Below the pieces are notes generated by a model. That model had not been told where the DNA came from. It saw nothing but the letters and a program-made list of their open reading frames with translations, and ran no database searches. Shown here one piece after another: positions 7,896-15,910 of a DNA stretch of 64,000 bases (positions are counted from its first letter, which is position 1; each line of letters begins with the position of its first letter). A program made the translations under genes and the position numbers. Source of the stretch: Chryseobacterium sp. CH25 (GTDB lineage Bacteria > Bacteroidota > Bacteroidia > Flavobacteriales > Weeksellaceae); contig NZ_NRQT01000003.1 in the NCBI RefSeq assembly GCF_004119455.1, forward strand, positions 310,001 through 374,000, in the 5' to 3' direction.

Positions 7896-10800
7896 ATGTA
7901 TAACAGGTATTTTCTTTTGCTGGTCTCTTTCCTGATAAGCAATATTGCTCATGGTCAGAAAAAAGCACCTTACTTTGGCAATGTACAGACCGTGAACGGA
8001 TACAACCGTGAAATAAGCGGAGAAAACATTGATTATTTTTCAGCTTTCCCCGATCATGCTACCCGTGCGCTTCTTACCCGTACGACTGACGGTGCTAAAA
8101 CAATAGAATGGGAAACAGCTCCTGCACCACAAAAGAATACCGGACCATACGTCTACTTCAACTGGTTGGTTTCACATTCATCAGGGACCAGCGGCGGGCC
8201 CAGAAATTTTGATCTGTATATCAATGATCAGAAAGCATTAATCCTTACCACTTATCCGGCCAATCAACGTCCGGACTGGGTTTCCAAAGCTGCTGACAGC
8301 ACAGCGTTTGTATTTCATCAAACCAAAATGGACGGCCTGAAAGACTCTTATGGAATTGCCTATTTACGCGTCCCTGTCAGTAAAATAACACCGGGAAAAC
8401 CTCTCCGCTTGAAACTGGTAGGTCAGAACCAAAACAGCCGTGACTGGTTTATGACCTATAAATTTACTTTCGAGGAAAAAATAGATGCAGCCTCTACTCC
8501 ATTCATCTTAAAAGACGGAAAACGCCTCATCACCCTTACTACTTTACATTTTGGACCGGATCAGAAAATAACAGCAACCATCAATAATAAAGACTCTCAC
8601 TCTTTCACAATACCGGATGGGATCAAAACTTTTGACATTCCAGTTGATCTTTCACAGGAAGGGGGTAATGTACAGCTGGTAGTCAATTCAGGAAAAAAAG
8701 AGTTGTTCCGTAAAAATATTGAGGCTGGAAAAGTTGTTCCCCGTACTTTATATTTCATCCATCATTCTCATACGGACGTTGGCTATTCTCACCTGCAGGC
8801 TGAAGTGGAAAAAATACATACTAAAAACATCTATGACGCTATCAAAATGATTAAGGAGACTAAAAACCTTCCTGAAGAAGCGCGTTTCAAATGGAATGTA
8901 GAAGCACTCTGGGATGTGGAAAATTTTATGAAAACAGCCACTGCAGAGGATAAAAAATCATTTGTAAATGCAGTAAATGAGGGCGGAATAGGTCTTTCTG
9001 CCATGTATGGTAATATTTTAACGGGTCTCAGCCAGCCGGAAGAACTTTTCCATTACACGGAATATGCTCAGAAACTTGAAAAAGAATATGGATTAAAAAT
9101 CAACAGTGCGATGATGTCTGATGTACCGGGATTTGCATGGGCTTTAGTCCCGGCACTTACTTCATCCGGAGTAAAATATTTTTCCAGCGGGCCCAATTAT
9201 TTAGGGAAAACCAACCCTTATCTGGGAGACCGTGTAGGGAATTTTGTAAAAAACTGGGGCGATAAACCTGTATGGTGGCAATCGCCATCCGGAAAGGAGA
9301 AAATATTATTCTGGACTGCAGGAAGAGGCTACTCTTCCTGGCATGGAGTACACCCGGGGGCTGTATTTGAAACTGGTCAGAAAAAAATCTCAGAATATCT
9401 GGAAGATCTTACGAGAACCAATTATCCGTATGACATGGTGCAGTGGCGCTATAATATTGTAGCGGACAATGGTCCTATAGATCCTTCCGTATCAAGATTT
9501 GTAGACGAATGGAATAAGAAATATACTTCCCCTAAGATTGTTCTGAGTACAAATGAAAAGATGTTTGAAGTATTCGAAAAGAAATATGGTGACCAGATCC
9601 CTGTTGTAAAAGGAGATATAAGTCCTTATTGGGAAGATGGATCTATGTCCACCGCCAAAGAGGAAGGGATCAACCGAAACAGCAGCCTGAAATTACAGCA
9701 GCTGACAACGCTCTACGCGATGCTAAATCCTGGTCAATACAACAGCCAAAAGTTTTATGATGCATGGAGAAATGTTATTCTTTTTCATGAGCATACCTGG
9801 GGAGCTTTCAACAGTATTACGGCTCCGGACCTTCCTTTTGTAGCGGACCAATGGAGGGTAAAAAGACAGTTTTCCCTTGATGGAAATTCTCTTTCAGAAA
9901 ACCTGGAAAAAGAGCTCCTTCAGCCTCTCACCGATCCTTCCTCTAAAACAATTGCGGTTTTCAATACCTCATCATGGACGAGAAGCGGTGTGGTAACCAT
10001 TCCGGGAACGGCTTTCGGAAATGCTGTGAAGGATGCATCCGGGAATATAGTTCCTCTTCAGAAGCTTCAGGACGGAAGCATGGTATTTTTTGCCAAAGAC
10101 ATTCCGGCATTAGGTACAGCAACCTTTACTATTATTAAAGGTAAAACACAATCATCCGGTACTTTTACAATTTCAGACAACGGAATTTCCAATGGAAAAA
10201 TAGCCCTGATATGGGATCGTAAAACAGGAAGTATTACCCGTTTTGCAGATAGCGGTTCTACCAATTACGCAGGAAGTTTTAATGATCAGGGACTCAACAG
10301 CTATTGGTATGTACCAGGATCTGATCCGAAAGAAGTGATGACCAATGCTGATGTACAGGTAAAAATCCTGGAAAACGGTCCTGTAATCGCTAAAGTTTCC
10401 ATAATCTCAGAAGCTCCCGGAGCCCATAAACTGGAAAGAATTATCACATTGACAGCCGGAAGTGATGAAGCTGCTCTGGAAAACATTGTGGATAAAAAAC
10501 CAGTACGTACAAAAGAATCTGTTCATTTCGGATTTCCTTTTAATGCCGACTTTAAAAACATTACAATAGATGCAGGTTATGGAACGATGAAATACCTTAC
10601 GGACCAGCTTCCCGGTTCCAATATGGATTACTGGTACGGCCGCCGTTGGGTAGATGCTTCTTCCGAAGAAAAAGGAATGCAGTGGATGATGATTGAAACC
10701 CCATTGATTGAAGCTGCAGAGATGATTGATGAAAGAATGACCATCGACAACAGCCATAAAAAATGGAAAGATAAAGGAACGCCAGGAACAACAAACTGGT

Positions 10801-11222
10801 TCAGCTATGCAATGAACAACTATTGGCATACCAACTATAAGGCAGATCAGGAAGGTCCGGTACATTACCGTTATACTCTCCGTCCTCATGCTGAGTTTAA
10901 TGCTGTAGAAAATGAAAAATCTGCAGCAGCTTTTACACAGCCTCTTATTGCGATCCCCGTTAAAGAAAAATCACAAGTCGGAAAAAGTCTTTTCCGTATG
11001 AATAATGAGAATATTGTAGTGACAAGTGTTACTCCTCAGGAAGATAAAAGTCTCCTTATAAGGCTTTACAATCCTTCTGAAAACGAGCAGACCACTGCTT
11101 TTATGTGGGAACAGCTAAAACCTTCAAAGATTATTGAACTTAAAACCGGAAAAGTATTATCTCCTACCGAAAAGGTTAGTTTATCCGGAATGGATGTCGT
11201 AGAAATCAGAATTGTTCTTTAA
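7896..11222 (+). CDS. GH38 alpha-mannosidase, exported
   Basis: A 1108-residue enzyme with a signal peptide (MYNRYFLLLVSFLISNIAHG). The catalytic GH38 N-terminal domain begins near residue 285 with HHSHTDVGYSH, whose His and Asp match zinc ligands of the family. SAMMSDVPGFAWALVPAL around 405-425 corresponds to the nucleophile region. The middle and C-terminal domains complete the usual GH38 layout, and about 280 residues precede the catalytic domain, probably a beta-sandwich. GH38 enzymes remove alpha-linked mannose from N-glycans or mannans with retention. Location is likely periplasmic, as no T9SS tail is present. It forms an operon with the ROK kinase 21 bases downstream. Linkage preference cannot be read from sequence. 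Confidence 0.93.
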   Translation: MYNRYFLLLVSFLISNIAHGQKKAPYFGNVQTVNGYNREISGENIDYFSAFPDHATRALLTRTTDGAKTIEWETAPAPQKNTGPYVYFNWLVSHSSGTSGGPRNFDLYINDQKALILTTYPANQRPDWVSKAADSTAFVFHQTKMDGLKDSYGIAYLRVPVSKITPGKPLRLKLVGQNQNSRDWFMTYKFTFEEKIDAASTPFILKDGKRLITLTTLHFGPDQKITATINNKDSHSFTIPDGIKTFDIPVDLSQEGGNVQLVVNSGKKELFRKNIEAGKVVPRTLYFIHHSHTDVGYSHLQAEVEKIHTKNIYDAIKMIKETKNLPEEARFKWNVEALWDVENFMKTATAEDKKSFVNAVNEGGIGLSAMYGNILTGLSQPEELFHYTEYAQKLEKEYGLKINSAMMSDVPGFAWALVPALTSSGVKYFSSGPNYLGKTNPYLGDRVGNFVKNWGDKPVWWQSPSGKEKILFWTAGRGYSSWHGVHPGAVFETGQKKISEYLEDLTRTNYPYDMVQWRYNIVADNGPIDPSVSRFVDEWNKKYTSPKIVLSTNEKMFEVFEKKYGDQIPVVKGDISPYWEDGSMSTAKEEGINRNSSLKLQQLTTLYAMLNPGQYNSQKFYDAWRNVILFHEHTWGAFNSITAPDLPFVADQWRVKRQFSLDGNSLSENLEKELLQPLTDPSSKTIAVFNTSSWTRSGVVTIPGTAFGNAVKDASGNIVPLQKLQDGSMVFFAKDIPALGTATFTIIKGKTQSSGTFTISDNGISNGKIALIWDRKTGSITRFADSGSTNYAGSFNDQGLNSYWYVPGSDPKEVMTNADVQVKILENGPVIAKVSIISEAPGAHKLERIITLTAGSDEAALENIVDKKPVRTKESVHFGFPFNADFKNITIDAGYGTMKYLTDQLPGSNMDYWYGRRWVDASSEEKGMQWMMIETPLIEAAEMIDERMTIDNSHKKWKDKGTPGTTNWFSYAMNNYWHTNYKADQEGPVHYRYTLRPHAEFNAVENEKSAAAFTQPLIAIPVKEKSQVGKSLFRMNNENIVVTSVTPQEDKSLLIRLYNPSENEQTTAFMWEQLKPSKIIELKTGKVLSPTEKVSLSGMDVVEIRIVL

Positions 11223-11243
11223 TATTATTCAAAATCAAAGAAA

Positions 11244-12182
11244 ATGTCAAAGCCAGTCATTGCCATAGACATGGGAGGAACCAGAATTAAGATAGGAATC
11301 ATCCAGAATGCAAGTATCCTGGCTTCCGAATCTATTGATGCTCATTCCGGACACGGTCTCAGACAGAGACTCCCTTTTATACAGGAAACCGTAGAAAGCC
11401 TATTACATCAGCAAGGCCTTTCAACAAACGATATTTTGGGACTGGGCATAGCTTCTCCAGGTATTGTGGACAATATTCAGAAAAGAATTCTTTCTATTGA
11501 TAAAAAGTTCGGAGACGCTCCGGATATTGATCTGGAAGAATGGTGTCTGCAAACTTTTGATCTGCCTTTCACCATAGAAAATGATGCCCGTTCTGCATTA
11601 CTTGGAGAATGGAAATACGGGAATGCAAAAAGCTATGAAAATGCAGTTCTTATGACATTGGGTACCGGAGTTGGAAGTGCTGCTGTTATGGAAGGACAAT
11701 TGCTGAGAGGTAAACATTTTACAGCCGGTATATTGGGTGGGCATTCTGTGATCAATTATAAAGGAAATCTTTGTAACTGTGGCAATAAAGGCTGTGTAGA
11801 AACGGAAGCTTCTACCTGGAGCCTCCCTGCCATAGCAAAAACAGAAAATAGCTTTACCCTAAGTGAGCTTTCCTCCTCTCCTGTCATTGATTATGAGCTT
11901 GTTTTCAAACTCGCTGAAAAAGAAGGTGCAGCCGCCAAAAATTTGCGGGATCAAAGCTTACAGGCATGGGCAGCGTGTGCGGTTAACCTTATTCATGCCT
12001 ATGATCCGGAAGTTCTTGTATTGACAGGCGGAATTATGGCCAGCAGTTCACAAATTCTGCCCTATATCAGACAACATATAGAAACTCACGCCTGGACCCC
12101 ATGGGGAAAGGTACAGATCAAAGAAGGAGCATTCCCTGGTACTGCAGCTTTACTCGGAATCGCACACCTTGTCAATCATTAA
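11244..12182 (+). CDS. ROK-family sugar kinase
   Basis: A 312-residue cytoplasmic kinase of the ROK family. It starts with the phosphate-binding motif IAIDMGGTRIKIGI and has the catalytic IENDARSALLGEW (Asp general base), the second phosphate loop TLGTGVGSAAV and the zinc-binding ROK signature CNCGNKGCVE. These enzymes phosphorylate glucose, mannose, GlcNAc or ManNAc at C6. It is between GH38 and the mannose-6-phosphate isomerase (11-base gap), so mannose or GlcNAc released by this locus is the natural guess. It differs from the second ROK protein at 18210-19079, which lacks the Cys signature; the two may phosphorylate different sugars. Confidence 0.92.
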   Translation: MSKPVIAIDMGGTRIKIGIIQNASILASESIDAHSGHGLRQRLPFIQETVESLLHQQGLSTNDILGLGIASPGIVDNIQKRILSIDKKFGDAPDIDLEEWCLQTFDLPFTIENDARSALLGEWKYGNAKSYENAVLMTLGTGVGSAAVMEGQLLRGKHFTAGILGGHSVINYKGNLCNCGNKGCVETEASTWSLPAIAKTENSFTLSELSSSPVIDYELVFKLAEKEGAAAKNLRDQSLQAWAACAVNLIHAYDPEVLVLTGGIMASSSQILPYIRQHIETHAWTPWGKVQIKEGAFPGTAALLGIAHLVNH

Positions 12183-12193
12183 TAAAAAATCGA

Positions 12194-13948
12194 ATGAAAT
12201 CAAATTTCAATAAATTCCCTGTTATCAAAATACAAAACCACACCTGCGTAACGGGTTGGGATAATATCACAGAGGAAATAAAAAAAAATACACCCCGTCT
12301 CATTGCCATTGAATGCTATCCCGGTGTTTTTATCAAAGAGATCATAACTTCTGTGCAGGAATTATTACATCCTGAATTGATCATTGATACCTCAGAGGCG
12401 ATGAAACCAGAGAACGAAATTGCAGCAATGGTACAGCAATATGTTACGGATGATCCTGTATTTGGCTATATCACCCCATTGGAGCTGGAAGATTATTTTG
12501 ATTCGTCAAAAATAGCTGCAATTCAACAACAGATAAACAGCACCCAAGGCTGCACAGTGATTATCGGTCCGGGTGCCACTTTACTGGCCCTGCAGCCGGA
12601 TCTTTCCCTCTATGCAGATATGCCCCGGTGGGAAATACAGAGGCGCTTCCGTAATAATACAGCCTGTAATCTGGGCAGAACCAATTATACAGATTCTTTT
12701 TCCTATCAGTACAAACATGCTTATTTTGTAGATTGGCGTGTTTGTGACCGTCATAAGAAAAGAATTTTGAAGACCTGTCATTTTGTTCTGGATACCACCA
12801 AACCCCAACAGCCTAAAATGATAAGCACCAATGCTTTGTTTGGAGCTCTTAAACAGTCCATAACACAGCCTTTCCGGGTTGTTCCGTTTTTTGATCCAGG
12901 GCCATGGGGTGGCCAATGGCTGAAAGAAGTCTGCGATCTGGACAGGAATGTACCCAATTACGCATGGGGATTCGATTGTGTACCGGAAGAAAACAGTTTA
13001 TTATTAGAATTTGGGGATCAGGTTGTAGAAATTCCATCAATCAATCTGGTATTTTTCCAGCCGGAAGCTTTGCTTGGACACCAGGTCTATGATGGATTTG
13101 GAGATGAATTTCCTATCCGTTTTGATTTTCTGGATACCATGGAAGGCGGAAATTTAAGTTTACAGGTTCATCCTCTGAAAGAATATATCAGAGAAAAGTT
13201 CGGAATGACTTATACGCAAGATGAAAGTTACTATATGCTGGATGCCAGAGACAGCGCTTTTGTATATCTCGGGCTGAAAGAAAATGTAGATCCTGATGCC
13301 ATGATGAAAGACCTTGCCGCAGCTCAAAATGACAATATTCCTTTTGATGCTGACCAATATGTACAAAAATGGCCGGTACGCAAGCATGATCATGTTTCCA
13401 TCCCGGCCGGAACCGTACATTGCTCGGGAGCAGATTCTGTTGTGTTGGAAATAAGCGCAACCCCTTATATCTTTACTTTTAAACTCTGGGATTGGGGAAG
13501 AATGGGACTGGACGGGAAACCCAGACCTATATCCCTGGAACATGGTAAAAATGTAATCCAATGGGACCGAACCTCTTCATGGACTCAGAAAAATATTCTT
13601 AACCTTACGGAACAGGTTGCTGAAGGAGAAGGCTGGCGTGAAGAACGTACAGGACTTGATGCGTGGTCATTTATTGAAACCCGCAGACACTGGTTTACAC
13701 AAAAAGTAGAGCATCACACAGAAGGAGTGGTGAATGTTCTGAATCTTGTGGAAGGCCGTGAAGTAATCATTGAAAGCCCGGACAACAGCTTTGAGCCTTA
13801 TATTATTCATTATGCCGAAACTTTTATTGTTCCCGCCCATGTCGGAGCCTATACGATTACCCCTCATGGAGAGAGTGCCGGTAAAGAATGTGCAACGATA
13901 AAAGCCAGTGTCCGTACAGAAATGATTGCAAGTAAAGTTTTAAAATAA
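12194..13948 (+). CDS. manA: Class I mannose-6-phosphate isomerase with extra N-terminal domain
   Basis: A 584-residue protein, almost twice the size of a minimal class I enzyme. The C-terminal part (from about 285) has the metal-binding elements of type I phosphomannose isomerase: the QVHP motif after GGNLSL, the Glu in DESYYMLDA, and the His in IPAGTVHCSG. The N-terminal half (about 1-240) has IAIECYPGVFIKE and VIIGPGATLLAL, resembling a degenerate nucleotide-kinase fold that lacks a full Walker A motif. Longer isomerases of this kind occur in other Bacteroidota. It converts mannose-6-P to fructose-6-P after the upstream kinase. The frame is open from 12101, but ATG 12194 avoids overlap with the kinase and leaves an 11-base gap. 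The sugar porter starts 5 bases after it. Confidence 0.9.
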   Translation: MKSNFNKFPVIKIQNHTCVTGWDNITEEIKKNTPRLIAIECYPGVFIKEIITSVQELLHPELIIDTSEAMKPENEIAAMVQQYVTDDPVFGYITPLELEDYFDSSKIAAIQQQINSTQGCTVIIGPGATLLALQPDLSLYADMPRWEIQRRFRNNTACNLGRTNYTDSFSYQYKHAYFVDWRVCDRHKKRILKTCHFVLDTTKPQQPKMISTNALFGALKQSITQPFRVVPFFDPGPWGGQWLKEVCDLDRNVPNYAWGFDCVPEENSLLLEFGDQVVEIPSINLVFFQPEALLGHQVYDGFGDEFPIRFDFLDTMEGGNLSLQVHPLKEYIREKFGMTYTQDESYYMLDARDSAFVYLGLKENVDPDAMMKDLAAAQNDNIPFDADQYVQKWPVRKHDHVSIPAGTVHCSGADSVVLEISATPYIFTFKLWDWGRMGLDGKPRPISLEHGKNVIQWDRTSSWTQKNILNLTEQVAEGEGWREERTGLDAWSFIETRRHWFTQKVEHHTEGVVNVLNLVEGREVIIESPDNSFEPYIIHYAETFIVPAHVGAYTITPHGESAGKECATIKASVRTEMIASKVLK

Positions 13949-13953
13949 TTGCT

Positions 13954-15312
13954 ATGCCTGAAAACATCAATTCAAATATTATTTATAAATCGACGCTGGT
14001 GGCTTCTGTGGGTGGATTATTATTCGGGTATGATACGGCAGTGATCTCGGGAGCCATTGGTTTTATGAAGATCTATTATCAGCTTTCTGATGTGATGACC
14101 GGATGGGTAGCTTCATGTGCTTTACTAGGCTGTATTATCGGAGCCATGTATTCCGGAAAGCTCAGTGATCAGGTTGGCCGGAAGAAGGTATTAATGCTTT
14201 CTGCCCTTTTATTCACGCTTTCTTCTGTGGGTACTGCACTCGCTCCTAACCTTTGGAGTTTTGTTATATTCAGGATTATAGGGGGAATGGGAATCGGGAT
14301 TGCTTCTATGCTTTCACCCATGTATATTTCAGAAATGGCTCCGGCAGCGATAAGAGGGCGCCTTATATCGATCTTTCAGCTTGGCATTGTGACCGGGATT
14401 CTGGTCATTTATTTTGTCAACGCATATATAGCCGGAATTCATAACGAAACGTGGAATATTTCTACAGGATGGCGATGGATGTTCGGATCAGGTGCTATTC
14501 CTTCCATTATCTTTATCCTGCTATTGTTTACCGTACCTGAAAGCCCACGCTGGCTGGCCAAACAGAAACGGAATCCTGAAGCGTTAGCCATTCTTACTCG
14601 GATCAATGGGGTTTCTGCTGCTCAACAGGAACTGGATTCCATCAATGATTCTCTGAAAGACGAAAATCCTGTTTCTCTTTCTGATATAAAAGAACCAAAA
14701 CTCAAGCGGGCATTGGGAATTGGGATTTTACTGGCTGTATTTTCACAGTTCACGGGAATCAATGCGATCATGTATTATGCCCCTGAAATTTTTAAATCTA
14801 CAGGAGTAGGCTCTGATTCTGCTTTTATGCAGACTATTCTGGTGGGTGTTATTAATGTTATTTTCACTTTTGTAGCGATCCGGTATGTAGATCTCTGGGG
14901 ACGTAAAAAATTACTGTTGCTGGGGATTTCGGGAATGGCCATCTGTCTGTTTACAGTTGGTCTTACTTTCTATATGCAGCAACAAGGATATATGGTACTG
15001 ATTGCGATTCTTGGTTATATTGCGTGTTTTGCCATGTCATTAGGCCCACTTACGTTTGTGGTGATTGCAGAGATATTTCCTACTAAAGTACGGGCAACAG
15101 CCATGTCAGTAGCGACATTTTTTCTTTGGGCAGCTGTATTTTTAGTATCACAGACCTTTCCGGTACTGATAGGATCTGTAGGCAATGCTTATACCTTCTG
15201 GCTCTACATGATCATTGCCATAGCTGCATTCCTGTTTATTCTAAAAAGAATCCCTGAAACCAAAGGAAAAACATTAGAGGAAATAGAACATACCTGGGAA
15301 AGTAAGCAGTAG
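13954..15312 (+). CDS. Sugar porter (MFS, XylE/GLUT type)
   Basis: A 452-residue, 12-helix inner-membrane transporter. Sugar-porter signatures are clear: GGLLFGYDTAVISGA in helix 1, the loop GKLSDQVGRKK, ESPRWLAKQ before the central loop, the helix 7 QFTGINAIMYYAPEIF, and the C-terminal PETKGKTLEEIE. It is the last gene of the plus-strand operon, 5 bases after the isomerase, and probably imports mannose (or another hexose) by proton symport so the ROK kinase and isomerase can use it. A long bidirectional terminator follows. Substrate is inferred from context only. Confidence 0.93.
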   Translation: MPENINSNIIYKSTLVASVGGLLFGYDTAVISGAIGFMKIYYQLSDVMTGWVASCALLGCIIGAMYSGKLSDQVGRKKVLMLSALLFTLSSVGTALAPNLWSFVIFRIIGGMGIGIASMLSPMYISEMAPAAIRGRLISIFQLGIVTGILVIYFVNAYIAGIHNETWNISTGWRWMFGSGAIPSIIFILLLFTVPESPRWLAKQKRNPEALAILTRINGVSAAQQELDSINDSLKDENPVSLSDIKEPKLKRALGIGILLAVFSQFTGINAIMYYAPEIFKSTGVGSDSAFMQTILVGVINVIFTFVAIRYVDLWGRKKLLLLGISGMAICLFTVGLTFYMQQQGYMVLIAILGYIACFAMSLGPLTFVVIAEIFPTKVRATAMSVATFFLWAAVFLVSQTFPVLIGSVGNAYTFWLYMIIAIAAFLFILKRIPETKGKTLEEIEHTWESKQ

Positions 15313-15332
15313 TCTTACTTTCTGAAAATAAA

Positions 15333-15369
15333 AAATCCCATTTTAGCTGATTACACTAAAATGGGATTT
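15333..15369. terminator. Bidirectional terminator between the two arms of the mannan locus
   Basis: Arms 15333-15346 (AAATCCCATTTTAG) and 15356-15369 are perfect 14-base complements with a 9-base loop, A-rich before and T-rich after. It lies between the convergent sugar porter and cupin genes and can serve both. Confidence 0.9.
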
Positions 15370-15388
15370 GTTTTATATAGACTTTGAC

Positions 15389-15886
15389 TTATCTTCCAAA
15401 GTCATCCTGTACTCTTACGATATCATCTTCATCTGAAGGATTGGATGCATCGGTATGTTGCCATATTTCAGCTACAATTCCCCAGCCTGACAGTCCTATT
15501 AATCTGTGTCTTTCTCCCTGCTGAAGTTTTACCTGATCTTTTGGGTGGTATTCTGCCACTTCTCCTTCTTCATCTGTAGTGCTTCTTTTGATTCCTACTG
15601 TTCCTTCCACTACCTGCCAGATTTCGGCTCTTCTGTGGTGATACTGCCAGCTTAGTCTTGCTTCCGGAGCAACAATAAGAATTTTCGGGCTTAGCTTCCC
15701 TCCTATTCTCAGGTTTTCTACATCAATTCCATCAAAATACTGGTTGGCAAAATCCTGTGCCTGAGCTTCATCTATCACAAAAAAGCCTCCCCATGGTCTG
15801 GTATCGTCTTTTGCTGCAATGGTAAATCCCTGGCTTTGCAGAGTCTGTTCCACTCTCTCGAATATTTCTTTTTTTTCCGTGCTCAT
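15389..15886 (-). CDS. Cupin phosphomannose isomerase-like protein
   Basis: A 165-residue cytoplasmic single-domain cupin. The central segment YHHRRAEIWQVVEGTVGI matches the metal-binding motif of type II phosphomannose isomerase/GDP-mannose enzymes (His-His ... Glu). VKLQQGERHRLIGLSGWGIVAEIWQH supplies the last His and the following strands. The N-terminal 60 residues (TRPWGGFFVID) also fit that group. It is the last gene of the minus-strand mannan operon, 24 bases after the GH92 gene, and likely interconverts mannose-6-P and fructose-6-P. It would then duplicate the function of the larger isomerase at 12194-13948. Related proteins are sometimes labelled phosphoheptose isomerase, so the exact sugar phosphate is uncertain. 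Confidence 0.75.
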   Translation of the reverse strand: MSTEKKEIFERVEQTLQSQGFTIAAKDDTRPWGGFFVIDEAQAQDFANQYFDGIDVENLRIGGKLSPKILIVAPEARLSWQYHHRRAEIWQVVEGTVGIKRSTTDEEGEVAEYHPKDQVKLQQGERHRLIGLSGWGIVAEIWQHTDASNPSDEDDIVRVQDDFGR

Positions 15887-15910
15887 ATATCTTGTTTCTC
15901 TTAATTAAAA

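Noticed and set aside
10407-10889. 160-codon minus-strand ORF inside GH38
   Set aside because: Fully contained in the well-supported GH38 gene; its composition is that of an antisense shadow.
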